From Phytohabitans sp037414955 (lineage in GTDB: Bacteria; Actinomycetota; Actinomycetes; Mycobacteriales; Micromonosporaceae), in NCBI GenBank assembly GCA_037414955.1, contig JBBEWH010000045.1:1-64000 (forward strand): DNA of 64,000 nucleotides. The letters run 5' to 3'. The notes beneath the pieces were generated by a model, which saw only the letters and a list, made by a program, of their open reading frames with translations, made no database searches and had not been told where the DNA came from. The position numbers and the translations under genes are program-made. Positions 1-8,411 of this stretch are shown piece after piece; the first letter of the stretch is position 1, and each line of letters starts with the position of its first letter.

Positions 1-54
1 CGCCCCCCAATCACTCAACCCGCCACCCCGCTCTAGGTAACACCCCGGCCCCGC

Positions 55-68
55 ACGCCTTGATCATG
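55..68. repeat. Family A palindromic element, half copy (A1)
   Basis: Only the right arm (ACGCCTTGATCATG) is present. It begins 10 nt past the stop of the minus-strand SDR gene, so it lies at a gene 3' end like most family A copies. Bases 1-54 show nothing I recognise, apart from possibly the decayed other arm. Confidence 0.75.
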
Positions 69-78
69 AAACGTGAGA

Positions 79-840
79 TCAGAGCGGGGTGACGTAGGCG
101 CCGGTGATGCCGCCGTCGACGACGAACTGGGCGGCCGTGATGAACGACGCGTCGTCGCTGGCCAGGAACGCGACCGCGGCGGCGATCTCCGCCGGCTCGG
201 CGAACCGGCCCATCGGCACGTGCACCAGGCGGCGCGCGGCCCGCTCGGGGTCCTTGGCGAACAGCTCGTTCAGCAGCGGCGTCGCCACCGGGCCAGGGCA
301 GAGCGCGTTGATCCGGATGCCCTCCCGCGCGAACTGCACGCCCAGCTCGCGGGTCAGCGCCAGCACCCCGCCCTTGCTCGCCGTGTACGCGATCTGGCTG
401 GTCGCGGCGCCCATCAGGGCGACGAACGACGCGGTGTTGATGATCGACCCGCGGCCCTGGCGCTGCATGTGCGGCAGCGCGTACTTGCAGCACAGGAACA
501 CGCTGGTCGTGTTGACCTTGATGACCCGCTCCCAGGCGTCCAGGCCGGTGACCAGGATCGAGTCGTCGTCGGGCGGGGAGATGCCGGCGTTGTTGAACGC
601 GATGTCGACCCGGCCGTGCCGCGCCGCCACGCCGTCGAACAGCTCTCGCACGGAGGATTCGTCCGAAACGTCGCACGCGACGAACTCGCCGCCCACTTCC
701 TCCGCCGCCGCTTTCCCGGCATCGGCGGAGATGTCCACGCACACCACGAACGCGCCCTCGTCCCGAAACCGCCGGGCGGTGGCCAGCCCGATCCCCGACC
801 CGGCCCCCGTGATCACCGCTACCCTGTCCGCGAGCCTCAC
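79..840 (-). CDS. SDR-family NAD(P)-dependent oxidoreductase
   Basis: A 253-aa classical short-chain dehydrogenase. It has the N-terminal TGAGSGIG cofactor loop (about residue 11), NNAG, and the YTASK active-site Tyr-x3-Lys (about residue 154); the C-terminal DGG end is typical of the glucose-1-dehydrogenase-like branch. The frame is open upstream to 876 inside repeat A2. I chose the GTG at 840 because the protein then starts MRLADRVAVITG as the family usually does, and GGAAGGGG lies about 6 nt ahead; the ATG at 858 comes from the repeat. It is third after the GS-like ligase and the aldehyde dehydrogenase, but repeat A2 separates it. Its substrate is unknown; oxidation of an alcohol or amine-derived intermediate is a guess. 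Confidence 0.88.
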   Translation of the reverse strand: MRLADRVAVITGAGSGIGLATARRFRDEGAFVVCVDISADAGKAAAEEVGGEFVACDVSDESSVRELFDGVAARHGRVDIAFNNAGISPPDDDSILVTGLDAWERVIKVNTTSVFLCCKYALPHMQRQGRGSIINTASFVALMGAATSQIAYTASKGGVLALTRELGVQFAREGIRINALCPGPVATPLLNELFAKDPERAARRLVHVPMGRFAEPAEIAAAVAFLASDDASFITAAQFVVDGGITGAYVTPL

Positions 841-855
841 ACCAATCCCCTTCCC

Positions 856-911
856 CATGATCAAGGCGTCCTTCACGTAGTTCTCACTACGTGAAGGGCG
901 CCTTGATCATG
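856..911. repeat. Family A palindromic element (A2)
   Basis: Near-perfect 56-bp inverted repeat; inner arms TTCACGTAG / CTACGTGAA, loop ttctca. It lies between two minus-strand genes and supplies the TGA stop of the aldehyde dehydrogenase (TCATGA at its edge). Confidence 0.95.
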
Positions 912-2268
912 ATGCGATGAACACGTTTTTGACGTCGGTGAACGACGACAGGGCGTCGGGGCCCAGCTCGCGGCCCAGGCCGGACTGTTTCATGCCGCCG
1001 AACGGCGTCCAGTAGCGCACCGACGAGTGGGAGTTGACGCTCAGGTTGCCGGACTCCACGCCGCGGGCCACCCGGATCGCGCGGCCCACGTCGCGGGTCC
1101 AGATTGAGCCGGACAGGCCGTACTCGGTGTCGTTGGCCAGCCGCAGCGCCTCGTCCTCGTCCTCGAACGGCAGCACCGACACGACCGGGCCGAAGATCTC
1201 CTCCCGCCAATGGCGGTCGGCCGGCGAGTCGGCCAGCAGCACCGTGGGTGGGTGCCAGAAGCCGTCGCCGTCGGGCGCGGAGCCGGCGAACGCCACCTTC
1301 GCACCATCCACATAGGAGGATACGGTGGCGCGCTGCGCCGCCGAGATCAGCGGGCCCATCTCGGCCGTCTCGAGAGCCGGGTCCTCGACCCGGAAGGCGC
1401 GCACCGCCGGCTCCAGGAGGGACAGGAACTCGTCGTACACCGATCTCTGGACCAGCAGCCGCGACCGCGCGCAGCAGTCCTGGCCGGCGTTGTCGAACAC
1501 CGCGGCCGGCGCCGCGGCCGCCGCGGCCGCGAGGTCGGCGTCCGCGAACACGATGTTCGCGCTCTTGCCGCCCAACTCCAGCGTCACCCGCTTCACCTGG
1601 CCGGCACAGCCGGCCATGATCCGCTTGCCGACCTCGGTCGACCCGGTGAAACACACCTTGCGCACCGCCGGATGCGTCACGAACCGTTCGCCCACCACGG
1701 CGCCTTTTCCGGGTACGACGGTGAAGACGCCCTCCGGAAGTCCCGCCTCCAGCCCCAGCTCGCCGAGCCGGAGCGCGGTGAGCGGGGTCAGCTCGGCGGG
1801 CTTCAGCACCACCGTGTTGCCGGCGGCCAGCGCGGGCGCGAAGCCCCAGCCGGCGATCGGCATCGGGAAGTTCCACGGCACGATGACGCCGACGACCCCG
1901 AGCGGCTCGTGGAACGTGACGTCCAACCCGCCCGGCACCGGAATCTGCCGGCCGGTGAGCCGCTCGGGGGCGCCGGCGTAGTAGTCGAGCACGTCGCGGA
2001 CGTTGCCCGCTTCCCATCGCGCGTTGCCGATGGTGTGCCCGGCGTTGCGCACCTCCAGGTCTGCCAGCTCCGGAAGGTGAGCGTCGACCACCGCGGCGAA
2101 ACGCCGCAGCAGCCGGGCCCGATCGCCCGGTGAGACCCGCCGCCACGAGTCGAACGCCCCCCTCGAGCGCTCGATCGCCGCGTCGGTCTCTTCTACGGTG
2201 TACGCCGGGACGGCCGCGATGGTTCGCCCCGTCGCCGGATTCGTTATCTCAGAGTCGTTCGAAGCCAC
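907..2268 (-). CDS. Aldehyde dehydrogenase (NAD-dependent superfamily)
   Basis: A 453-aa ALDH. Motifs in order are PWNFPMPI (substrate-binding), GSTEVGKRIM (cofactor), LELGGKSANIV with the general-base Glu, and QDCCARSRL with the catalytic Cys (about residue 265); near the C-terminus are EEIFGPVVSV and PFGGMKQSGLGRE. The family normally has FxNxGQxC, here FDNAGQDC. The GTG start at 2268 is preceded by GGGAG and overlaps the end of the GS-like gene by 20 nt, which suggests translational coupling. The stop lies in repeat A2. The likely role is oxidation of an aminoaldehyde formed from a gamma-glutamylated amine, inferred from the neighbouring ligase and permease. Confidence 0.92.
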   Translation of the reverse strand: MASNDSEITNPATGRTIAAVPAYTVEETDAAIERSRGAFDSWRRVSPGDRARLLRRFAAVVDAHLPELADLEVRNAGHTIGNARWEAGNVRDVLDYYAGAPERLTGRQIPVPGGLDVTFHEPLGVVGVIVPWNFPMPIAGWGFAPALAAGNTVVLKPAELTPLTALRLGELGLEAGLPEGVFTVVPGKGAVVGERFVTHPAVRKVCFTGSTEVGKRIMAGCAGQVKRVTLELGGKSANIVFADADLAAAAAAAPAAVFDNAGQDCCARSRLLVQRSVYDEFLSLLEPAVRAFRVEDPALETAEMGPLISAAQRATVSSYVDGAKVAFAGSAPDGDGFWHPPTVLLADSPADRHWREEIFGPVVSVLPFEDEDEALRLANDTEYGLSGSIWTRDVGRAIRVARGVESGNLSVNSHSSVRYWTPFGGMKQSGLGRELGPDALSSFTDVKNVFIAS

Positions 2269-3604
2269 GGAACATCTCCCAGTCGGTCACCGCCGCATCG
2301 AACGCCGCCAGTTCGACCCGCGCGTTGTTGGCGTAGTGGGCGACCACCTCGGCGCCGAACGCCTCGGCCGCCACCGGCGACGCCTCCCACAGCGCCAGCG
2401 CGTCGCGCAACGTCCCGGGCACCCGCGGCGCGGTCGCGTCGCCGTAGGCGTTGCCGGCGTACACGTCTTCCAGGTCGAGCTCGCGCTCGATGCCGTGCAG
2501 CGCGCCGGCCACCAGGGCGGCGATCGCCAGGTACGGGTTGACGTCGGCGCCCGGCACCCGGTTCTCCACGCGCAGCGAATACGCGCTGTGGCCGACGAGG
2601 CGCAGCGCGCAGGTGCGGTTGTCGACCCCCCAGCGCACGGCGGTCGGCGCGAACGAGCCGGGCTGGTAACGCTTGTAGGAGTTGATGTTCGGGGCGTAGA
2701 ACAGGCTCAGCTCCCGCATCGTGGCGAGCAGGCCGGCCAGCGTCCGTTCCCCGGTCCGGGACAACCCCGCCGCGCCGTCGCCGTGCATCGCACCGGCGCC
2801 ATCGACGGTACGCAGCGAGAAGTGGATGTGGCAGGAGTTACCCTCGCGCTGGTTGGGCTTCGCCATGAAGGTGATCGCCATGCCCTCCTGGGCCGCGATC
2901 TCCTTCGCCCCGTTCTTGTAGATCACGTGGTGGTCGGCGCAGGTGAGCGCGTCCGCGTACCGGAAGGCGATCTCGTGCTGGCCGAGGTTGCACTCGCCCT
3001 TCGCGCTCTCCGGCACCAGCCCGGCGCCGGCCATGTCGTTGCGGATCCGGCGCAGCAGCGGCTCCACCCGGGCGGTGCCGAGCAGCGAGTAGTCCACGTT
3101 GTACTGGTTGGCCGGCGTCAGGTCGCGGTAGCCCTTCTGCCAGGCGGCTTCGTAGGAATCCCGGTAGAGCACGAACTCCAGCTCGGTGCCCGCGTACGCG
3201 GTCAGGCCGTGCCCTGCGAGCCGGTCGAGCTGCCGGCGCAGGATCTGCCGGGGCGACGCCACCACGTCACCGCTCCCGTCCAACCACCGCAGGTCGGCGA
3301 GCACCAGCACGGTGCCCGGCTGCCACGGCACTCGGCGCAGCGTGGCCAGGTCGGGCGCCATCGCGAAGTCGCCGTAGCCGCGCTCCCAGGACGACATCGC
3401 GTATCCCTCGACGGTGTTCATGTCGACGTCGACCGCGAGGAGGTAGTTACACCCCTCGCTGCCGTGCGCCACCACCTCGTCGAGGAAGTGCTGGGCGTGG
3501 AAGCGCTTGCCCTGCAGCCGGCCCTGCATGTCGACGAGCGCGAGCACGACGGTGTCGACCTTGCCGGACTCCACCGCGACCCGGAGCTCCTCCACCGACA
3601 TCAT
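2249..3604 (-). CDS. Glutamine synthetase-like amine ligase (gamma-glutamylpolyamine/ethanolamide synthetase type)
   Basis: A 451-aa protein with the glutamine synthetase fold: an N-terminal beta-grasp region, then catalytic motifs GTELEFVLY, GQHEIAFRY, NSCHIHFSL, the ATP-loop-like KRYQPGSFAP and RVENRVPGADVNPYL. It lacks the adenylylation-site region of a housekeeping GlnA. Linkage to an ALDH, SDR, APC permease and FadR regulator is typical of PuuA/GlnA3/GlnA4-like enzymes, which join glutamate to polyamines or ethanolamine; the exact amine cannot be read from the sequence. GGAGG sits 7 nt before ATGATG, supporting the first ATG. It is first gene of the minus-strand operon. Confidence 0.85.
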   Translation of the reverse strand: MMSVEELRVAVESGKVDTVVLALVDMQGRLQGKRFHAQHFLDEVVAHGSEGCNYLLAVDVDMNTVEGYAMSSWERGYGDFAMAPDLATLRRVPWQPGTVLVLADLRWLDGSGDVVASPRQILRRQLDRLAGHGLTAYAGTELEFVLYRDSYEAAWQKGYRDLTPANQYNVDYSLLGTARVEPLLRRIRNDMAGAGLVPESAKGECNLGQHEIAFRYADALTCADHHVIYKNGAKEIAAQEGMAITFMAKPNQREGNSCHIHFSLRTVDGAGAMHGDGAAGLSRTGERTLAGLLATMRELSLFYAPNINSYKRYQPGSFAPTAVRWGVDNRTCALRLVGHSAYSLRVENRVPGADVNPYLAIAALVAGALHGIERELDLEDVYAGNAYGDATAPRVPGTLRDALALWEASPVAAEAFGAEVVAHYANNARVELAAFDAAVTDWEMFRGFERL

Positions 3605-3640
3605 CCGCGCGCCTCCATGCAGAAAGGTCTACTGGCAAAC

Positions 3641-3656
3641 CATTGATTCGTCAATG
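3641..3656. promoter_or_regulatory. Inverted repeat CATTGA-TTCG-TCAATG upstream of the GS-like gene
   Basis: A perfect 6-4-6 palindrome about 37 nt upstream of the GS-like start, in the divergent region shared with the permease. It could be the operator of the FadR-type regulator at 5422-6213. The size is right for a GntR-family dimer, but binding is only inferred. Confidence 0.4.
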
Positions 3657-3680
3657 CCGTCGCCATCGTAGATCGCTTCT

Positions 3681-3736
3681 CATGATCAAGGCGTCCCTGA
3701 AGTTGTTAGAGCTACATGAAGGACGCCCCGATCATG
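3681..3736. repeat. Family A palindromic element (A3)
   Basis: A copy between divergent genes (GS-like ligase and APC permease), one of only three in that setting. The inner arms are more degenerate than most (CTGAAGTTG / CTACATGAA) and the right end reads GCCCCGATCATG. Confidence 0.92.
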
Positions 3737-3872
3737 GGTCAAGCATGGGGCCGGGACGCTAAAGGTCTGTTAACGGTCGAATTGGAGGCGGGAGATCCAT
3801 TGACGCGACCGTCGTCAGCGGGCCACCATGTGCCACACGGGTGTGTGGTCAGGGTCACAGAAGGGTGGCACG

Positions 3873-5411
3873 ATGAGCTCGCTCACCGACGAGGAACGCC
3901 TCGCCGAACTCGGATACAAGCAGGAACTCCACCGGAAGCTGTCCGGTTTCTCCAACTTCGCGGTTTCCTTCTCGATCATCTCGATCCTCGCCGGCGCCAT
4001 CACGTCGTACGGCATCGCCATGACCGCCGGCGGGCCGCTCGCCATCACGCTCGGCTGGCTCTTCGTCGGCGGCATGGTCACCCTGGTCGCGCTCGCGATG
4101 GCGGAGATCTGCTCGGTGTACCCGACGGCCGGCGCCCTCTACTGGTGGGCCGCCGCGCTCGCCAAGCGGAACAAGGCGGCGTGGGCCTGGTTCGTGGGGT
4201 GGTTCAACTTCCTCGGCGAGGTCGCGGTGACCGCCGCCATCGACTTCGGCGCCGCCATCACCACGTCGGCGTTCCTCAGCCTGACGTTCGACATGGAGGT
4301 GACCACCGGGCGCACGTTCCTGGTGTTCCTGGTCATCATCGTGGCGCACGGGCTGCTGAACACGTTCGGCGTGAACCTGGTGCGGCTGCTGTCCGACGTC
4401 AGCGCCTGGTGGCACCTGGTCGGCGTGGCGGTGATCGTCGGCGTCCTCGCGGTCGTACCGGACCAGCACAAGCCGATCTCGGAGGTGTTCTTCGAGGTCA
4501 AGAACGCCACCGGGTTCGGGTTCGCCGGCGCGGGCGCCTACGCCGTGCTCGTCGGCCTGCTCATGGCGCAGTACACCTACACCGGGTACGACGCGAGCGC
4601 GCACGTCGCCGAGGAGACGCACGACGCCACCCGATCCGCGCCGCGCGGCATCGTCATGTCGGTGGTGGTCTCGGTCATCGCCGGGTTCCTGCTGCTGTTC
4701 GCGATCACCTGGTCCATTCAGGACTACGAGGCGCAGCGCACCACCGACCTCGGCCTGCCGCCCGCGCAGATCTTCATCGACGCGGCCGGCGACAACCTGG
4801 GTACCTTCCTGCTGTTCATCTGCGTCGTCGCGCAGTTCTTCTGCGGCATGGCGTCGGTGACGGCGAACTCCCGGATGGCGTACGCGTTCAGCCGGGACGG
4901 CGCCCTGCCCGGCTCCCGGCTGTGGCGGAAGGTCAACCCGCGCACCGGTACGCCCACCAACTCGATCTGGCTGTGCGTCACCTGCTCGAGCCTGCTCGTG
5001 CTGCCGTCGCTGTGGAACACCACCGCGTACCTGGCCGCGACGTCGATCGCCGTCATCGGCCTCTACATCGCGTACGTGACACCGGTGTTCCTGCGCCGCC
5101 GCAACCCGGACTTCCAGCACGGACCGTGGCACCTCGGCCGGTGGAGCGCCGTCGTCGGCTGGGCGGCGATCGTCTGGGTCGCGATCATCTGCGTGCTCTT
5201 CGTGCTGCCGACCGCGTCGCCGATCACGGCCGCCACGTTCAACTACACGATCGTCGCGGTCGCGGTGGTGCTCGGCGGGGCCTGGCTGTGGTGGATGCTC
5301 AGCGCACGCCACTGGTTCACCGGACCGCGGCACAACGTCCCGGACCCCAACCTCCCGGATTCCGTGGAGCCGGCGGCGGACGCGCCGCCGCCTATCGCAG
5401 CCGCCGAGTAG
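3873..5411 (+). CDS. APC-family amino acid/polyamine permease
   Basis: A 512-aa integral membrane protein with about 12 predicted hydrophobic helices. The APC-family start reads LHRKLSGFSNFAVSFSIISI, with the unwound TM1 region and the family feature AEICSVYPTAGALYWW in TM2-TM3. It resembles the bacterial GABA/choline/bidirectional amino acid transporter branch. I chose the ATG at 3873 (GAAGGG 9 nt upstream) over the in-frame ATG at 3828, which adds a non-conserved leader. It probably imports the amine processed by the divergent ligase/ALDH genes. A regulator starts 10 nt downstream. Confidence 0.9.
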   Translation: MSSLTDEERLAELGYKQELHRKLSGFSNFAVSFSIISILAGAITSYGIAMTAGGPLAITLGWLFVGGMVTLVALAMAEICSVYPTAGALYWWAAALAKRNKAAWAWFVGWFNFLGEVAVTAAIDFGAAITTSAFLSLTFDMEVTTGRTFLVFLVIIVAHGLLNTFGVNLVRLLSDVSAWWHLVGVAVIVGVLAVVPDQHKPISEVFFEVKNATGFGFAGAGAYAVLVGLLMAQYTYTGYDASAHVAEETHDATRSAPRGIVMSVVVSVIAGFLLLFAITWSIQDYEAQRTTDLGLPPAQIFIDAAGDNLGTFLLFICVVAQFFCGMASVTANSRMAYAFSRDGALPGSRLWRKVNPRTGTPTNSIWLCVTCSSLLVLPSLWNTTAYLAATSIAVIGLYIAYVTPVFLRRRNPDFQHGPWHLGRWSAVVGWAAIVWVAIICVLFVLPTASPITAATFNYTIVAVAVVLGGAWLWWMLSARHWFTGPRHNVPDPNLPDSVEPAADAPPPIAAAE

Positions 5412-5421
5412 ATTCGGCCGG

Positions 5422-6213
5422 GTGACTACCACGGTGGCTGACCTCTCGGACCCGGCCGCGATGCCGGCCGAGTCGCGCAGCGGCGCCGACCAGCCGGTGA
5501 TCGCGGCGATGTGGCGGCCCGTCAAGGGCGGCAACGCGTTCGAGATCACGGTGGCCCGGCTGGTGCAGGCGATCAAACTCGGCATGGTGCAGGTCGGCGA
5601 GCGGCTACCGTCCGAACGGGAGCTGGCCGAGCGGCTCCGGGTCAGCCGGGTCACGCTGCGCGAGGCGATCGGCGCGCTGCGGGACGCCGGCTACCTGGAG
5701 TCCCGGCGCGGGCGCGGCGGCGGCACGTTCGTGGTCTCCGCCACCGCCGCCTGGCCCGCCGGCGGGCAGCCGGACGCCGTCCGGGTCGCCCGGGATATGG
5801 GCGACGCGCTGCCGGACGCGCTCGACTTCCGGCGGGTCGTCGAGCCGGGCGCGGCCGGGCTCGCCGCCAGCCGGGCCCTGGCGGCCGCCGACCGGCAGCA
5901 GCTGGTGACCTGCCTGACCGCGTCGCGGGACCGTGACCCGGGCACCCGCCGGGTGGCCGACTCCCGACTGCACCTGGCGATCGCGGCGGCCAGCGGCTCC
6001 CCGTCGCTGGCCGCCGCGGTCGCCGACGTGCAGCTCACCCTCGACCGGCTGCTCGCGGCGATCCCGGTGATCGCCCGCAACCTGGACCACTCCGACGCCC
6101 AGCACAGCCAGGTCGTCGAGGCCGTGCTCGCCGGGGACGTGCTGGGCGCCCGCGCCGCGATGGAAGAACACTGCGACGCCACCGCCGAACTCCTCCTCAC
6201 CCTCCTCCCATGA
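5422..6213 (+). CDS. FadR-type GntR-family transcriptional regulator
   Basis: A 263-aa regulator. The winged helix lies around residues 38-105 (GERLPSERELAERLRVSRVTLREAI), with the GRGGGTFV wing. An all-helical FCD effector domain follows (residues about 125-255), with metal/effector-region features DFRRVVEP, DSRLHLAIA and HSQVVEAVL. The GTG start is 10 nt after the permease stop, so the two are probably cotranscribed. It likely controls the divergent amine-use genes; the palindrome at 3641-3656 is a candidate site. Confidence 0.9.
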   Translation: MTTTVADLSDPAAMPAESRSGADQPVIAAMWRPVKGGNAFEITVARLVQAIKLGMVQVGERLPSERELAERLRVSRVTLREAIGALRDAGYLESRRGRGGGTFVVSATAAWPAGGQPDAVRVARDMGDALPDALDFRRVVEPGAAGLAASRALAAADRQQLVTCLTASRDRDPGTRRVADSRLHLAIAAASGSPSLAAAVADVQLTLDRLLAAIPVIARNLDHSDAQHSQVVEAVLAGDVLGARAAMEEHCDATAELLLTLLP

Positions 6214-6220
6214 CCTTCCC

Positions 6221-6277
6221 CATGATCAAGGCGTGCCTCAAGTCGTTCTAACGACATGTATGTCGCCGTTTTGATTG
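6221..6277. repeat. Family A palindromic element with decayed right arm (A4)
   Basis: The left arm CATGATCAAGGCGTGCC is recognisable. The right arm has diverged and is read as the last codons of the convergent GGDEF-EAL gene. It lies at a convergent junction, 8 nt after the FadR gene stop. Confidence 0.75.
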
Positions 6278-8398
6278 GGTGCGGAGGAGGGCGGTGATGT
6301 TGTCGGCGGAGGTGGGGCCGCCGAAGAGCAGGCCCTGGGCGGTGTCGCAGGCCAGCGCGCGGAGCAGGTCGGCCTGCTCGGCGGTCTCCACCGCCTCAGC
6401 CGTCACGGTCAGCCCGAGCGCGTGCGCGAGCCGCACCAGCGCGTCGACGATGCGCTCGTCGGCCAGGCTCGCCGAGTCGGCGACCCGGCCGGAGCGCAAC
6501 CCTTCGATGAACGGCCCGGCCAGCTTGAGCGCGTGGATCGGCAACCGCCGCAGGTACGCCAGGTTCGAGTACCCGGTGCCGAAGTCGTCGATCGCGATGC
6601 GTACCCCGATGGCGGCCAACCCGCGCAGCGAGTGCACCGGCTCGCCGACGGTCGGCATGATGGCGCTCTCGGTGAGCTCGAGTTGCAGCAGCCCGGCCGG
6701 CAGCCCGGTGCGCGCGAGCACGTGGGCCACGTCCTCGACGATGCCGGGCGCGTTGGCCTGCCGCACCGCCAGGTTGACGCTGACGACGAGCGCCGCGTCG
6801 GGGAACTGGCGCTGCCAGGCGGCCGCGTCCGTGCATGCCTGTTCCAGCACCCACCGGCCGAGCCGGACGATGAGCCCGGTCTCCTCTGCGAGCCCGATGA
6901 ATTCGTCCGGCCGCACCAGGCCGAGCTCCGGGTGGCGCCAGCGCACCAGCGCCTCCACCGCCCGGAGCGCGCCGCCGTCGAGCGCGACGATCGGCTGGTA
7001 CTCCACCGTGAACTCGCCGGCCTCCAGCGCGCCGGGCAGCGCGGCGGCGAGCGCCGCCCGCGCCATCTGCCGGGCGCTGCGGTCCGCGTCGTAGAGTGCC
7101 CACCGGCCGCGGCCCTCGGCCTTGGCCCAGTACAGCGTGGTGTCGGCGGCCTTCATCATCTCGGTGGGGGTGGTCTCGGCCGCGGGGCACTCGACGATGC
7201 CGATGCTCGCCGTGACCGACAGCGCCTGGTGGCCCTCGATGCGCACCGGCGCGGCGACGGCCGCGAGCGCCGCGTCCGCCACCCGGACCACGCTGTCGGT
7301 GCCGGTGGAGTCGTCGACCAGGATCACGAACTCGTCGCCGCCCATGCGCGCGACGAGGTGCCCGCGCGCGCCGACGGACGCGGCGAGCCGGCGCGCCACG
7401 ACGACCAGCAGCTCGTCGCCGACGTGGTGGCCGAGGCTGTCGTTGACGGCCTTGAACCCGTCGAGGTCGATGAAGCAGACGCCCACCCGGGCCGGGGCGA
7501 CGCCCTCGAACAGCGCGGCGAGCCGGTCGAAGAAGAGGGTGCGGTTGGGCAGCCCGGTCAACGGGTCGTGCAGCGCCTGGAACCGCAGCCGCTCCTGCAG
7601 CTCGAACCGGTCCGTGATGTCCTCCACCATCGCCACCGTGTACTGCGGCTGGTCGTTCTCGTCGCGGATCAGCGAGACCGCCAGGTCGGTCCAGACCACG
7701 GTGCGGTCCTTGCGGTAGTAGCGCTTCTCCAGCCGGGCGCTGTCGCGCTTGCCGGCCAGCAGTTCGGTGTACATCTCCCAGATGCCGGCCGCGTCGTCCG
7801 GGTAGAAGAGCTCGGTGACGTTGAGCGTGCGCATCTCCGCCACGGTGTATCCGAGCATGTCCGCGAACGCCTGGTTGACGTCGACGATGTTGCCGTCCAT
7901 GTCGCCGATGCCGATGCCCATGGCCGCGCCCTGGAACACCGCCCGGAAGCGCGCCTCGGACGCCCGCAGCGCCTGCTCGATCGTGTTGCGGGTGGCCCAG
8001 ACCGCCTGGTGGATGCGCTCTTGCTGGGCGAAGGTGCGGTCGCGCACCGCCCGCGTGTATCCGGTGGCGATGGCGGCCTGCAGCGCCACCATCCGCCCGG
8101 CCGACTCGTCCGGATGGATGCCGGTGAAGCGCAGGTCGGTGAGGAACTCCCGGGCGAAGATGACGAGCGTCTGTTCGAGGAACTCGGGCACGCTGAAGTG
8201 CGCGTCGATGAGAGCGTGACCGACGTGTTGCCCGGGGCCGGCCCGGAACGGCTCGGCGACCAGCGCCTCCGCCAGTGTGAGAGTGTGCGCGAGGAGCGCC
8301 CGCTCGGTGTCCTCCGGGCTCATCGGCACGTACGCCAGCACATCGGCCGCGCGCGCCCACCGCACCGCGAACCGCCGCGCCCCCTCTTCGCTGAACAC
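6248..8398 (-). CDS. PAS-GGDEF-EAL cyclic-di-GMP signalling protein
   Basis: About 716 aa. There is an N-terminal all-helical region of roughly 130 residues with no clear family, then a PAS/PAC domain (FQGAAMGIGIGDMDGNIV to AMVEDITDRF). The GGDEF domain has an intact MGGDEF site. The EAL domain has EALVRW, NLAVRQ, ELTES, IDDFGTGYSNL and AEAVET. The usual K-x-D in EAL reads KLA here, so phosphodiesterase activity is uncertain while cyclase activity is plausible. The frame is open to 8725 over the methyltransferase gene; I chose the GTG at 8398, 13 nt after that gene's stop, though its RBS is weak. The last seven residues are encoded by decayed repeat A4. Confidence 0.88.
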   Translation of the reverse strand: MFSEEGARRFAVRWARAADVLAYVPMSPEDTERALLAHTLTLAEALVAEPFRAGPGQHVGHALIDAHFSVPEFLEQTLVIFAREFLTDLRFTGIHPDESAGRMVALQAAIATGYTRAVRDRTFAQQERIHQAVWATRNTIEQALRASEARFRAVFQGAAMGIGIGDMDGNIVDVNQAFADMLGYTVAEMRTLNVTELFYPDDAAGIWEMYTELLAGKRDSARLEKRYYRKDRTVVWTDLAVSLIRDENDQPQYTVAMVEDITDRFELQERLRFQALHDPLTGLPNRTLFFDRLAALFEGVAPARVGVCFIDLDGFKAVNDSLGHHVGDELLVVVARRLAASVGARGHLVARMGGDEFVILVDDSTGTDSVVRVADAALAAVAAPVRIEGHQALSVTASIGIVECPAAETTPTEMMKAADTTLYWAKAEGRGRWALYDADRSARQMARAALAAALPGALEAGEFTVEYQPIVALDGGALRAVEALVRWRHPELGLVRPDEFIGLAEETGLIVRLGRWVLEQACTDAAAWQRQFPDAALVVSVNLAVRQANAPGIVEDVAHVLARTGLPAGLLQLELTESAIMPTVGEPVHSLRGLAAIGVRIAIDDFGTGYSNLAYLRRLPIHALKLAGPFIEGLRSGRVADSASLADERIVDALVRLAHALGLTVTAEAVETAEQADLLRALACDTAQGLLFGGPTSADNITALLRTQSKRRHTCR

Positions 8399-8411
8399 GC
8401 GGTTCGCGGCC

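Noticed and set aside
3716..5425. Long plus-strand open frame starting in repeat A3 over the permease
   Set aside because: Arg/Pro/His-rich shadow of the APC permease in another frame; its start comes from the repeat.
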